From: JAISFI01 sp031553775
GTDB taxonomy: Bacteria > Bacteroidota > Bacteroidia > Bacteroidales > Azobacteroidaceae
Assembly (NCBI GenBank): GCA_031553775.1
Contig: JAVBLA010000046.1
Coordinates: 1 to 43,594 of the forward strand
DNA length: 43,594 bases
Direction of reading: 5' to 3'
Shown: positions 34,894-43,160 of the stretch, one piece after another
Position numbering within the stretch: position 1 is the first letter of the stretch
How the letters are laid out: each line of letters opens with the position of its first letter
Program-made: the position numbers and the translations under genes
The notes under the pieces: model-generated
Told to the model about the DNA's origin: nothing
Databases searched by the model: none
Seen by the model: the letters and a program-made list of their open reading frames with translations, nothing else

Positions 34894-35928
34894 CTACATG
34901 CTTCCCTTCTCCCGAAGCCGAACCTGCCACTCCCAAGCCGAACGCAGCGTATCTTCAACAGATTCTTTTGCTTTCCAGCCTAGTACATTATTGGCAAAAT
35001 CGGGGTTAGCAAATACCTGTTCGATATCACCTTCCCGGCGATCTACGATTTTGTAATTGACTTTTACGCCGGTTGCCTTTTCGAATGTTTTGATCAGTTC
35101 CAGAACAGACAAACCTCTTCCGGTACCTAAATTGAATATCTCCACATTTTGTTCCGATTTTTTCTCCAACATACGTTCCACAGCGATCACATGTGCTTTA
35201 GCCAGGTCGACTACATTGATATAATCCCGGATACAGGATCCGTCGGGCGTATTGTAGTCATCGCCGAACACACTCAGTTCTTTGCGGATACCAATAGCCG
35301 TCTGGGTAAGAAAAGGGATCAGGTTCTGAGGTACCCCATTAGGTAATTCTCCGATTTCTACAGAAGGATGTGCTCCGATAGGGTTGAAATATCTTAAAAT
35401 GATACTCCGGATAGCCGGGTTGGCATACACGGTATCCCGGATGATTTCTTCATTGATCTGCTTGGTGTTTCCGTAAGGAGACAAAGCCGGTTTGATAGGT
35501 GCTTTTTCGTCTACCGGCAGTATATCCGGCTGACCGTAAACGGTGCAGGATGAGGAAAATACAATGTTTTCGATTCCATATTCCGGCATTAGCTCGAGTA
35601 AGTTGATCAGAGAAACCAGGTTATTCCGGTAATAAAGCAAGGGTTTCTGAACAGATTCGCCTACCGCCTTACTGGCTGCAAAATGGATTATTCCCCGGAT
35701 ACCTTTGTTATTTTCAAATAATCTTTTCAGGCCATCTTTGTCATTACAGTCAAGTATCTCAAAAACAGGCCGGATACCGGTAATTTTTTCGATACCATCT
35801 ATCACATCCGCATTGGAATTTGACAAATTGTCGATCACAACTACTTCATATCCTCCATTCTGCAACTCTACTACGGTATGGGAACCAATATAACCGGCAC
35901 CTCCGGTTACGAGAATTTTTCCTTTCAT
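34894..35928 (-). CDS. galE: UDP-glucose 4-epimerase
   Basis: A 344-residue short-chain dehydrogenase-type epimerase that interconverts UDP-glucose and UDP-galactose with bound NAD. The Rossmann motif is GGAGYIG (9-15), the catalytic Ser-Tyr-Lys set is in FSSSCTVYG (about 124-132) and PYGNTK (Tyr152, Lys156), and RYFNPIGAHP and GDDYNTPDGSCIRDYI match GalE closely. Length is typical. It follows the Rnf operon by 116 bp on the same strand, a common order in Bacteroidales. A -7 box (35992-35999) suggests a separate promoter. Confidence 0.96.
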   Translation of the reverse strand: MKGKILVTGGAGYIGSHTVVELQNGGYEVVVIDNLSNSNADVIDGIEKITGIRPVFEILDCNDKDGLKRLFENNKGIRGIIHFAASKAVGESVQKPLLYYRNNLVSLINLLELMPEYGIENIVFSSSCTVYGQPDILPVDEKAPIKPALSPYGNTKQINEEIIRDTVYANPAIRSIILRYFNPIGAHPSVEIGELPNGVPQNLIPFLTQTAIGIRKELSVFGDDYNTPDGSCIRDYINVVDLAKAHVIAVERMLEKKSEQNVEIFNLGTGRGLSVLELIKTFEKATGVKVNYKIVDRREGDIEQVFANPDFANNVLGWKAKESVEDTLRSAWEWQVRLREKGSM

Positions 35929-35991
35929 GCTATTTTAATTAAATGTTAGGGCATGGGCTACATGCTTGTTTTGTCATAATAAACTGAGGTG

Positions 35992-35999
35992 CAAATGTA
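35992..35999 (-). promoter_or_regulatory. Putative -7 promoter element of galE
   Basis: Minus strand TACATTTG, an exact TAnnTTTG, 63 bp upstream of the ATG. The expected -33 position falls in the heptamer array, without a TTTG. Confidence 0.5.
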
Positions 36000-36008
36000 A
36001 GAAAAATC

Positions 36009-36043
36009 TCTTAATTCTTAACTCTTAACTCTTAATTCTTATA
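36009..36043 (-). repeat. Five tandem 7-bp units just after rnfA
   Basis: Plus-strand units: TCTTAAT, TCTTAAC, TCTTAAC, TCTTAAT, TCTTATA. In the rnfA sense they are purine-rich (RTTAAGA) and begin one base after the TAA stop (36045-36047). Confidence 0.85.
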
Positions 36044-36044
36044 C

Positions 36045-36617
36045 TTAAACGATCCCACTAAACCCCATAAACGCCATAGCCAAAATCCCTGCAGTAACAA
36101 GCGCAACCGGTGTTCCCTGCATTCCCTTGGGGACATGCGTCAGTGCCAGTTGCTCCCGTATACCGGAAAATATGATCAGCGCCAGTCCGAAGCCGATGGC
36201 GGAAGAAATGGCATATACCACAGAGGTAACCAGATCGAAATCTTTCAGGATAACGATCAATGCTACACCCAGGATAGTACAGTTAGTCGTTATGAGTGGA
36301 AGGAATACCCCCAGGGCCTGATACAAGGCCGGGGATACTTTTTTGAGGACAATTTCTACCATTTGTACCAAAGCGGCAATGATCAGAATGAAACAAATGG
36401 TTTGCATATAAGCCAGTCCGAAAGCATCCAGGACATATTTTTGCACCAGAAAAGTTGCTATTGTGGCAATGGTCATTACAAAAGCAACGGCAGCCGACAT
36501 GCCCACGGCAGTTTCCACTTTCTTCGATACTCCCAGGAAAGGGCAAATCCCCAGAAACTGTGCCAATACAATGTTGTTGACAAAAACCGCAGCAATAAAT
36601 ATCAAGATATATTCCAT
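36045..36617 (-). CDS. rnfA: Rnf electron transport complex subunit RnfA
   Basis: A 190-residue six-helix membrane protein of the NqrE/RnfA family, one of the two homologous inner subunits that hold an intramembrane iron site and form the ion path of Rnf. The start MEYILIFIAAVFVNNIVLAQFLGICPFLGVSKKVETAVGM-type N-terminus is fully typical (here NNIVLAQFLGICPFLGVSKK), including the cysteine in GICPF; a second cysteine lies in NCTILGVAL. It is the last gene of the rnfBCDGEA order, 25 bp after rnfE. Confidence 0.96.
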   Translation of the reverse strand: MEYILIFIAAVFVNNIVLAQFLGICPFLGVSKKVETAVGMSAAVAFVMTIATIATFLVQKYVLDAFGLAYMQTICFILIIAALVQMVEIVLKKVSPALYQALGVFLPLITTNCTILGVALIVILKDFDLVTSVVYAISSAIGFGLALIIFSGIREQLALTHVPKGMQGTPVALVTAGILAMAFMGFSGIV

Positions 36618-36642
36618 AATCTTCTGATTTTAAGTCTTTCTT

Positions 36643-37236
36643 TTAGTTTGAACTTTTGGCTTTCAGTTTATTGACAATTGCAATCAGATAACCTAAAGCA
36701 ATGAAACCTCCCGGTGCCAGGATAAAAATCAGGGAACCGAAAGATTCCGGATAGATTGTCAGTCCGAATAGTTTTCCTGTTCCCAATAGCTCGCGTACAG
36801 TGCCCAGAATAGTCAGTGCAAGTGTAAAACCAAGTCCGGCGCCCAATCCGTCTAAAAAAGAAGGGAAAACCTTACTTTTGGCAGCAAAAGATTCGGCTCT
36901 TCCCAATACAATACAGTTGACAACAATCAGGGGAATGAATAACCCCAGGCTGTTGAAGAGGGCAGGTACATAAGCTTCCATGGTCATTTGCACAATAGTT
37001 ACGAAGGTGGCTATCAGTACGATGAAAGAAGGTATCCGTACCTGATCGGGTATCAGGTTTTTCATGGCTGAAATAACTGAGTTTGAGCATATCAGCACAA
37101 AAGTTGTTGCCAGTCCCATCGACATTCCGTTGAGTGCGGATGAGGTAGTCCCCAGGGTAGGGCACATGCCTAATAATAAGACAAATATCGGATTTTCGTT
37201 GATGATTCCGTTCAGAATGATTCTCAGGTTTCTCAT
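36643..37236 (-). CDS. rnfE: Rnf electron transport complex subunit RnfE
   Basis: A 197-residue six-helix paralogue of RnfA (NqrD/RnfE family). The family segments NPIFVLLLGMCPTLGTTSSA and IVVNCIVLGRAESFA carry the two cysteines that with RnfA bind the intramembrane Fe-S cluster. The start overlaps the rnfG stop by 4 bp, so translation is coupled. The C-terminus IAIVNKLKAKSSN is short and basic. Confidence 0.96.
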   Translation of the reverse strand: MRNLRIILNGIINENPIFVLLLGMCPTLGTTSSALNGMSMGLATTFVLICSNSVISAMKNLIPDQVRIPSFIVLIATFVTIVQMTMEAYVPALFNSLGLFIPLIVVNCIVLGRAESFAAKSKVFPSFLDGLGAGLGFTLALTILGTVRELLGTGKLFGLTIYPESFGSLIFILAPGGFIALGYLIAIVNKLKAKSSN

Positions 37237-37967
37237 GGTTGTCTTCCTTTCTTGATGGCTGATGAGTCACCGGCAGCCGGTTCTGTAGCTCCGGATGTGG
37301 CATCCGTATTTTCTGTCTCCTGAATTCCGGGTTCCGTATGGGTGGTCGCTCCTGAAGCGGCATCGGATGTGGCCGATGATGTAGCGTCCGTATCTCCTGA
37401 ATAAGCGGCATAAGCCCGGTTGATGGCATCTAAAAAAGCCCTTGAACTGATCGTGGCGGCAGTGATGGCATCTACGTCTCCTCCGTCTTTGCTTACCCGA
37501 AGATTTCCTTTTGACAGGTCTTTTCCCAGGATATTCTGGTGACCTTTTTCTGCCCGGAACCATTCTTCCATTTTGGAACCAAGACCCGGGGTTTCGGCAT
37601 GGTGAAGAACAGAGTAATTGTATAATTTTCCTTCTGTATCGAAGCCGGCGATTACATTGATTTCTCCGGAAAATCCTTTCATGGAATTGCTTTCTATGGC
37701 AACACCCACCAATTGCCCGTTTTTCTTAGCCGGATAAATTTTTAAGGAATCTCCGGAACCTGCGGCAGCCATGTAAGCTTCTTCCGTAGGAGAGTTGTCG
37801 AATTCCGGAACTACCGCTTTGATAGCGTTTTCCAACTTGGCTTTTTTGGATAGGGTAATCGGTTCACTGGTAGCCCGGTTCACAACTGCCAGGATTCCCC
37901 CTGCTGTTACACAAATAATTGTGAGTGACAGGAACATATTGGTTAATGATGATTTCAGTTTAGCCAT
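37233..37967 (-). CDS. rnfG: Rnf electron transport complex subunit RnfG with an unusual C-terminal tail
   Basis: A 244-residue subunit with one N-terminal helix (about 10-30) and a periplasmic FMN-binding domain. The covalent FMN site is in DAITAATISSRAF: by family, the flavin is attached by ApbE to the last Thr (Thr172). Conserved HHAETPGLGSKM (about 122-133) is also there. After the domain ends near residue 190, a low-complexity tail of about 54 residues follows, which most RnfG proteins lack or have shorter. It holds DATSSAT (194-200), DAASGAT (202-208) and DATSGAT (222-228), close to the DxxSGAT flavinylation pattern. It overlaps rnfD by 8 bp and rnfE by 4 bp. Confidence 0.95.
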   Translation of the reverse strand: MAKLKSSLTNMFLSLTIICVTAGGILAVVNRATSEPITLSKKAKLENAIKAVVPEFDNSPTEEAYMAAAGSGDSLKIYPAKKNGQLVGVAIESNSMKGFSGEINVIAGFDTEGKLYNYSVLHHAETPGLGSKMEEWFRAEKGHQNILGKDLSKGNLRVSKDGGDVDAITAATISSRAFLDAINRAYAAYSGDTDATSSATSDAASGATTHTEPGIQETENTDATSGATEPAAGDSSAIKKGRQP

Positions 37968-38931
37968 TTTTTATTACCTCCCCGAATTTTTTAGGTTTGC
38001 AATAGGTGTTGATCAGCGGAGTGAGGGCGTTCATGATCAGGATGGCAAACGACATACCCTCCGGATAAGCTCCGAATAGTCTGATAACCACCGTAATCAC
38101 TCCGATCCCTATCCCATAAAGGATCATACCGCTTTTACTCATAGGCGATGTAACATAATCGGTTGCCATGAAAAAAGCACCCAGCAATAAGCCTCCGGAT
38201 AACAGGTGCACCAGAGGATTTGCATATTTCAAGGGATCAATGCCATACATAATGCCGGTAAAGACCAATACAGTCAAAATAATCGATGCAGGAATATGCC
38301 AGGTGATAATTCTTCTCCATAACATATAGATCAATCCGAGTGTCAGGGCGATGGCGCTGACTTCCCCGAGGCTTCCTCCCATTTTACCGGATAACATGGA
38401 AATGTACGAGGGGAGTTCCCCGAAATGTCCTTTGAGCATCGACAAAGTGGTTGCTCCGGTCACTGCATCGGTATAGGTAGCGGGAAAAAGCCCAGGTTGG
38501 GGCCATACCGTCATTTGTGCAGGGAAAGAGATCAGCAGGAATACCCGTCCGACTAAAGCAGGATTGAAAATATTGTTACCAAGGCCGCCGAACGACATCT
38601 TTCCGATGCCGATAGCTGCCAATGCACCGATGATAACGATCCAGACAGGCAGGTTGGAAGGCAGGTTGAATGCCAGCAATAGACCTGTGAGGGCCGCAGA
38701 TCCGTCGCATACCGTTCTATTCCCCTTGATCAGGAAACGTTGGATCAGGTATTCGAAAATAACACAGGATAATACGGATACCAGAGTGACAATTAATGCC
38801 CCCAGTCCGAAATATACCAAAGAAACAATGAATGCCGGAATCAATGCAATCAGCACTCCGTACATTTTTTTTTCTACACTGTCTCCGCTATGGATATGGG
38901 GAGAAGGAGATATGATCAATTTTTCTGCCAT
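37960..38931 (-). CDS. rnfD: Rnf electron transport complex subunit RnfD
   Basis: A 323-residue integral membrane protein of the NqrB/RnfD family with about nine or ten helices. It begins MAEKLIISPSPHIHSGDSVEKKMYGV, and the SPHxH start is typical. The covalent FMN site is seen in TYTDAVTGATTLSMLKG (Thr in SGAT-like TGAT, about residue 160). The end GMSFAILIMNALTPLINTYCKPKKFG is also a family mark. It passes electrons between the cytosolic and periplasmic flavins. It starts 8 bp upstream of the rnfC stop region and overlaps rnfG. Confidence 0.96.
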   Translation of the reverse strand: MAEKLIISPSPHIHSGDSVEKKMYGVLIALIPAFIVSLVYFGLGALIVTLVSVLSCVIFEYLIQRFLIKGNRTVCDGSAALTGLLLAFNLPSNLPVWIVIIGALAAIGIGKMSFGGLGNNIFNPALVGRVFLLISFPAQMTVWPQPGLFPATYTDAVTGATTLSMLKGHFGELPSYISMLSGKMGGSLGEVSAIALTLGLIYMLWRRIITWHIPASIILTVLVFTGIMYGIDPLKYANPLVHLLSGGLLLGAFFMATDYVTSPMSKSGMILYGIGIGVITVVIRLFGAYPEGMSFAILIMNALTPLINTYCKPKKFGEVIKNG

Positions 38932-38939
38932 ATATTTAT

Positions 38940-40271
38940 TTATTGTTTTCTGTTTCTGATAAGGGTCATTACTTTGCCCTTTCCCAACCTGATATAATCC
39001 AGGAGAGGGCGGCTTGCGGGACAGGTATAACTACAGGACCCGCATTCGATACAATCCGTAATCCGGTTTTTTTCTGCCTGGTCCCATTCGGAAAACTCTG
39101 TTACCGTCATCAGGAAATTAGGAGTCAGTCCCATCGGACATACATCCACGCACCTGGCACAACGGATACAATTCCTCATGGCTTTACGTTGTGCTTCGAG
39201 GGTGGGTATGAGCAGGATGCCGGAACTTCCTTTGGTGACCGGAATATTAATATCCGATAAGGCACGTCCCATCATGGGGCCGCCTCCGATAATTTTTCCC
39301 GTATCATCCGGTAATCCTCCTGCATAAGAGATCAACTCACTGATGGGAGTGCCGATCCTGGCTTTTACATTGCAGGGATTTTTAACGCTTTTGCCGGTTA
39401 CCGTTACTACTCTTTCCAGCAGTGGTTTGTTTTTTTGTACAGCTTCATACACAGCGAAAGCGGTTCCTATGTTTTGTACAATGGCTCCAACGGAAATAGG
39501 CAAAGCCCCGCTGGCTACCTGCCGCCGGATCATGGCATCTATCAGTTGTTTCTCACCTCCCTGCGGATAGCGGGTTTTTAGAGGAACCACTTCTATGCCC
39601 GGATATTTTGCAGCTAATACACTCAGGTGTGTAATCGCATCTTTTTTATTGTTTTCAATGCCGATCAATGCTTTTTGTACATAGCAGGCTTTCATCAGAA
39701 GTTGAATACCTACCATGATCTCTTCTCCTTTTTCCAACATCAGCATATGGTCTGCGGTAAGATAAGGTTCGCATTCTACAGCATTGATAATCAGAACTTC
39801 CGCTTTATTTCCCGGAGGAGGAGAAAGTTTGACGTGTGTCGGGAAAGTAGCGCCTCCCATCCCTACGATCCCGGCATCTTTGATTTTTTCCAGAATTTCT
39901 TTGGAAGACAAGTTTGATTCTTTTACCAGCGTTTCGCTCCGGTCGATGGATTCTTCCCATATATCGTCTGTTACATCGATAATGATAGCCGGTCTTTTAT
40001 AGCCGCTGGAGTCGGTTACATCTTCTATTTTATTCACTTTTCCGGATATGGAAGAATGGATATTGGCAGAGATAAAACCTCCGGATTCTGCAATAAGTGT
40101 CCCCACTTTTACTTCATCTCCACGGGCAACCAATGCTTTGGCCGGTGCCCCGATGTGCTGCGATAAATGGATCGCAACCTGTTGCGGCAATGGTAGTTGC
40201 TCGATTTTTTTTCCTGCAGACAGTTTATTCTCATCAGGATGAATACCTCCGATACGAAATGTTTTTAACAT
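38940..40271 (-). CDS. rnfC: Rnf electron transport complex subunit RnfC
   Basis: A 443-residue peripheral cytosolic subunit that binds NADH and FMN. I start it at MLKTFRIGGIHPDENKLSAG (40271), the normal N-terminus; an upstream in-frame start at 40364 would overlap rnfB. NADH/FMN-binding segments are GIVGMGGATFPTHVKLSPP and NAVECEPYLTADHMLML (about 140-190). Two 4Fe-4S clusters are near the C-terminus: CIRCARCVDVCPMGLTP and CIECGSCSYTCPASRP. Length is on the short side of the family, without the Ala-rich tail of E. coli RsxC. Confidence 0.96.
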   Translation of the reverse strand: MLKTFRIGGIHPDENKLSAGKKIEQLPLPQQVAIHLSQHIGAPAKALVARGDEVKVGTLIAESGGFISANIHSSISGKVNKIEDVTDSSGYKRPAIIIDVTDDIWEESIDRSETLVKESNLSSKEILEKIKDAGIVGMGGATFPTHVKLSPPPGNKAEVLIINAVECEPYLTADHMLMLEKGEEIMVGIQLLMKACYVQKALIGIENNKKDAITHLSVLAAKYPGIEVVPLKTRYPQGGEKQLIDAMIRRQVASGALPISVGAIVQNIGTAFAVYEAVQKNKPLLERVVTVTGKSVKNPCNVKARIGTPISELISYAGGLPDDTGKIIGGGPMMGRALSDINIPVTKGSSGILLIPTLEAQRKAMRNCIRCARCVDVCPMGLTPNFLMTVTEFSEWDQAEKNRITDCIECGSCSYTCPASRPLLDYIRLGKGKVMTLIRNRKQ

Positions 40272-40282
40272 AAGTGTTTGTT

Positions 40283-41140
40283 TTATGCAGTTTCTTCGGT
40301 TATTGTTGCGGTCTTTTCTTTTTTCGGTGGAAAGTTCAATTCCCGGATGGCAGAAGTGGGACATTCATCCACACATTTCCGGCACAAACGGCATTTGTCG
40401 TCGTCGATATACGCCAGGTTATTTTCTATGGTAATCGCCTCGAAGGGACAGGCTTTCTGGCATTTGGAGCAGGCAATACAGGCTACGTTGCAGGCTTTTT
40501 TGGCTGGTGCACCCTTGTCTTTATTCATACAGTTGACATAGATCCTACGGGATTTAGGGCCTTTTTTTCTCAATTGGATCAGTAATTTCGGACAGGCTTT
40601 TACACAGGCTCCGCAACTGGTACATTTATCTTCGTCCACTTCCGGCAATAAAGTTTCCGGATTGATGTGGATAGCATCGAAAGTGCAGACAGTTACACAA
40701 TCACCCATTCCCAGACAGCCGAATGAACAATTGGTATCACCTCCGTATAACGAAGAGGCAATGGAACAGGTGGAAGCGCCGTCGTACCAGTTGGTTCTCG
40801 GACGATTCTCACAACTTCCGTTACAGCGCACCACGGCAATCATGGGGACTGATGTCTGTGCTGTTTTTCCTAAAATGACAGCTACTTTATCCATGGTTTC
40901 ATTGCCTCCTGCGGGACAGAAAAGTCCTTCCAGAGAGTCTGCTTTTACACAGGCGGTTGCAAAACCGGAACAACCAGGAAATCCGCATCCTCCGCAATTG
41001 GCGGCAGGGAGAGCATCCTGTACCTCGGCAATTTTAGGATCTTCGTAAACTTCAAATTTCTTGGAAACGACATACAGGACGACCGATCCGATCGCACCGA
41101 TCGATCCTAACGAAACAATAGCAAGCAGTATGATGTCCAT
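40283..41140 (-). CDS. rnfB: Rnf electron transport complex subunit RnfB
   Basis: A 285-residue subunit that takes electrons from ferredoxin. One N-terminal helix (about 3-25) is followed by the Fe-S domain CGGCGFPGCSGFA (Cys49, 52, 57) with Cys64 or 75, and then a series of ferredoxin-like motifs: CLGMGDCVTVCTFDA, CTSCGACVKACPKLL, CIACSKCQKACPFEA and CRLCRKCVDECPTSA. The C-terminal tail is short. The reduced ferredoxin would come from NifJ. It lies 9 bp after rseC and 11 bp before rnfC. Confidence 0.97.
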   Translation of the reverse strand: MDIILLAIVSLGSIGAIGSVVLYVVSKKFEVYEDPKIAEVQDALPAANCGGCGFPGCSGFATACVKADSLEGLFCPAGGNETMDKVAVILGKTAQTSVPMIAVVRCNGSCENRPRTNWYDGASTCSIASSLYGGDTNCSFGCLGMGDCVTVCTFDAIHINPETLLPEVDEDKCTSCGACVKACPKLLIQLRKKGPKSRRIYVNCMNKDKGAPAKKACNVACIACSKCQKACPFEAITIENNLAYIDDDKCRLCRKCVDECPTSAIRELNFPPKKEKTATITEETA

Positions 41141-41149
41141 AGGTATTAT

Positions 41150-41557
41150 TTATTGGATTGAAAAAGTAAACTTCTGTTTGAATTTATTTCTGAAAAAATA
41201 AATGATAAAATAATAAATCACCAGTGAAGCAATGCTTATAAGTGCTGAAAATCCTTCGCTCAAACCGGACCGGACGGCAAAGATTAACAGGATCGTCATG
41301 ATGGCCAAAGGAAAGACAAATGCAAATCCTACTGCCTGTAGACCCATCGATGTTTTTCCGGTAATCAAAACTTTATCACCTTCTTTGTAATTGCCTGAAA
41401 AATGGGTGATCTCGATTATTTTCTCTTGGTTATCGGAGGCATGGCAGGCCTTTCTTGCATGACAATCACTGCAAGCAGTCTGCTGTATAATCCGTACATA
41501 AATGATATTAGACCGGATACCGATAATGACACCTTCATGTGCTATATTTTTGCTCAT
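41150..41557 (-). CDS. rseC: SoxR-reducing system protein RseC family
   Basis: A 135-residue membrane protein with the start at MSKNIAHEGVIIGIRSN (41557); the earlier in-frame start at 41626 lies upstream of the promoter box. The cysteine motif CSDCHARKAC (Cys29, 32, 38) in the N-terminal beta domain is like the RseC/MucC pattern, and two helices (about 75-95 and 103-122) follow. RseC genes lead rnf operons in many bacteria; the protein may help the assembly or redox control of the complex. It lies 9 bp upstream of rnfB. Confidence 0.9.
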   Translation of the reverse strand: MSKNIAHEGVIIGIRSNIIYVRIIQQTACSDCHARKACHASDNQEKIIEITHFSGNYKEGDKVLITGKTSMGLQAVGFAFVFPLAIMTILLIFAVRSGLSEGFSALISIASLVIYYFIIYFFRNKFKQKFTFSIQ

Positions 41558-41586
41558 GTTGTAATCTCGAGATAGCAATTCACCGG

Positions 41587-41594
41587 CAAAGATA
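41587..41594 (-). promoter_or_regulatory. -7 promoter element of the rseC-rnfBCDGEA operon
   Basis: Minus strand TATCTTTG, an exact TAnnTTTG, 29 bp before the rseC ATG. The -33 spacing holds no TTTG, so an activator could be needed. Confidence 0.6.
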
Positions 41595-41625
41595 GTGATA
41601 TTTATGAAATATATAGCATATTCCA

Positions 41626-41655
41626 AAAAAATTGTGTGCGCACACGATTGTTTTA
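41626..41655 (-). terminator. Hairpin around GTGTGCGCACAC with T run after the DUF3078 gene
   Basis: The 12-bp perfect palindrome (41634-41645) sits in an imperfect hairpin (CAATCGTGT/ACACAATTT around GCGC). In the DUF3078 gene sense it is followed by TTTTTTT. It is probably the terminator of that gene, but the palindrome could also bind a dimeric regulator of the rnf promoter 32 bp downstream. Confidence 0.55.
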
Positions 41656-43014
41656 GAACCGGTAGTTGAATCCGAAACTCAGGATTTCATAATATTGAAA
41701 GTAAGAATCGGAAGGATCGGCTTTGATCACACTGTCGTCGAAGCGTACATCGAAGTATATTCTGGTAGAAAAGAAGCGGCTGAGGGCCAGGTTTAGTGTG
41801 TTTTCAAATTCCATCTCTACTTTTTCATAATTGGAGAAATAATAAAATTTGGAATTCCAGCTGATATTTCTGTTGAAGTTAAGCTGCATGGTTGCAATGA
41901 TTTTAGATCCGATATTCTTTATGAAATCTTCATCCGGTTTGAAACCATGTCTCTTTTTATCGACATCATCATCCAGTAGATATTTCATATTATAAGAAAA
42001 GGGAGCTATGTTTATGGAGAGGTCTACTTTCCGGTATCTTACGGGGGGTAATTCTTTATTCAGTTTGTACTCCATCCCTAAACCGAGGTTGAGTCCCATA
42101 GGAGAGAGGAATGCCGAACTTTTGGTTGTCTTGTTTTCGTAGTAATTATTGAAGAACTGTGTCCTGAAATCTAAACTCAATGAATAATACCACTTGCTGA
42201 AAGCCCGGTAACCATAGCTGCTGATAATAGAAAACGCATCATCCCCGATCCGGTAGGGACGTAATGTGTCGACAGATGATGTATAGGTGCTGAGCTTATA
42301 CTCTATCGAGTTGCTGATTTTTATTTTGTCTTTTTCATATTCGTGTTTGAACTTATTGATCCATATCAGGTTCAAATTGCTGTTTCCCCCTTTGTACCAG
42401 TTTTCAGAGATATAATTCTGAGAAAATTGAATAGATGTTTCATAACTGGCGGTATAATACCTTCTTTTAGGTAGCGATATGGATGGTTTTCCCGAATTGG
42501 CGAAATCTACTTCATTTTCTACATGAAAAATATTTTTGAAAGGATTTACCTTAATTTCTTTGGCGACAGGAATATCTTTAGGCATCGTACTCCTGGAATA
42601 TTTAACGGAAGTGGGAGCATGCAGGGTATAATAAAGGTATGCCTGCCGGTCCAGTTCCTGCCGGTAGATTTTGTCTTCAAATAGTTGGACGGGTTCTTGT
42701 TCCGGTATGTATGCCGGTTCTTTATACAGTTGAACCGGAGAGGTAAATTCGTATGTTTCCGGGAGAATTTGTCCTGTAAAAATTACAGGTAAGAAAGCAG
42801 GGTCGATCACCAGTTCATCCTCACTGTAGTGGTCGTATATAAAATTTGAATCCGGCATCAAAATGCTGTTTTTGAAATAATGCTGGTAATCCTGCCTGAA
42901 ATCTATTACCGAATCCGGTTTGATTGCATGATACTGCGCTTGTACCTGGATACTATATGGCGTTAAAAAAGCAATAAGAAGCGTTGGTAATATAAGGATC
43001 CTTTTGAAAAACAT
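41653..43014 (-). CDS. DUF3078 domain protein, probable outer membrane beta-barrel
   Basis: A 453-residue exported protein with a signal peptide (about 1-26, ending VQAQ). Residues about 190-453 form an array of amphipathic strands ending in an aromatic residue (LSFGFNYRF), as in outer membrane barrels. The segment NYISENWYKGGNSNLNLIW (about 210) is the DUF3078 signature. The function is unknown. The gene lies divergent from pyrG, an order often seen in Bacteroidales. The first 180 residues, rich in Tyr, Pro and Glu, are periplasmic and have no recognised domain. Confidence 0.85.
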   Translation of the reverse strand: MFFKRILILPTLLIAFLTPYSIQVQAQYHAIKPDSVIDFRQDYQHYFKNSILMPDSNFIYDHYSEDELVIDPAFLPVIFTGQILPETYEFTSPVQLYKEPAYIPEQEPVQLFEDKIYRQELDRQAYLYYTLHAPTSVKYSRSTMPKDIPVAKEIKVNPFKNIFHVENEVDFANSGKPSISLPKRRYYTASYETSIQFSQNYISENWYKGGNSNLNLIWINKFKHEYEKDKIKISNSIEYKLSTYTSSVDTLRPYRIGDDAFSIISSYGYRAFSKWYYSLSLDFRTQFFNNYYENKTTKSSAFLSPMGLNLGLGMEYKLNKELPPVRYRKVDLSINIAPFSYNMKYLLDDDVDKKRHGFKPDEDFIKNIGSKIIATMQLNFNRNISWNSKFYYFSNYEKVEMEFENTLNLALSRFFSTRIYFDVRFDDSVIKADPSDSYFQYYEILSFGFNYRF

Positions 43015-43041
43015 ACATAAAATGTTTTTATTTTTGTTATG

Positions 43042-43073
43042 CGAAAGTACACAATCTGTTTTTCTCCGGCAAA
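43042..43073 (-). promoter_or_regulatory. Promoter of the DUF3078 gene
   Basis: Minus strand TTTG (43073-43070), 20-bp spacer, then TACTTTCG (43049-43042), one base off TAnnTTTG. The ATG lies 27 bp downstream. Confidence 0.55.
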
Positions 43074-43115
43074 ACTTTTAGGATATTTTAGTTTTTTAGT
43101 TTAGTCAAAATATAG

Positions 43116-43123
43116 TATTTTTG
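43116..43123 (+). promoter_or_regulatory. -7 promoter element of pyrG
   Basis: TATTTTTG, an exact TAnnTTTG, 37 bp before the GTG start. The -33 region is T-rich without a clear TTTG. Confidence 0.5.
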
Positions 43124-43160
43124 CATGTTTTTGTAATTCTAAAAATTAAAGCCTACTACA

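Noticed and set aside
36009..36043. CRISPR-like array
   Set aside because: Units are 7 bp and directly joined with no spacers.
40272..40364. Upstream start for rnfC
   Set aside because: It would overlap the rnfB coding end and adds 31 residues without family similarity; MLKTFRIGGIHP is the usual N-terminus.
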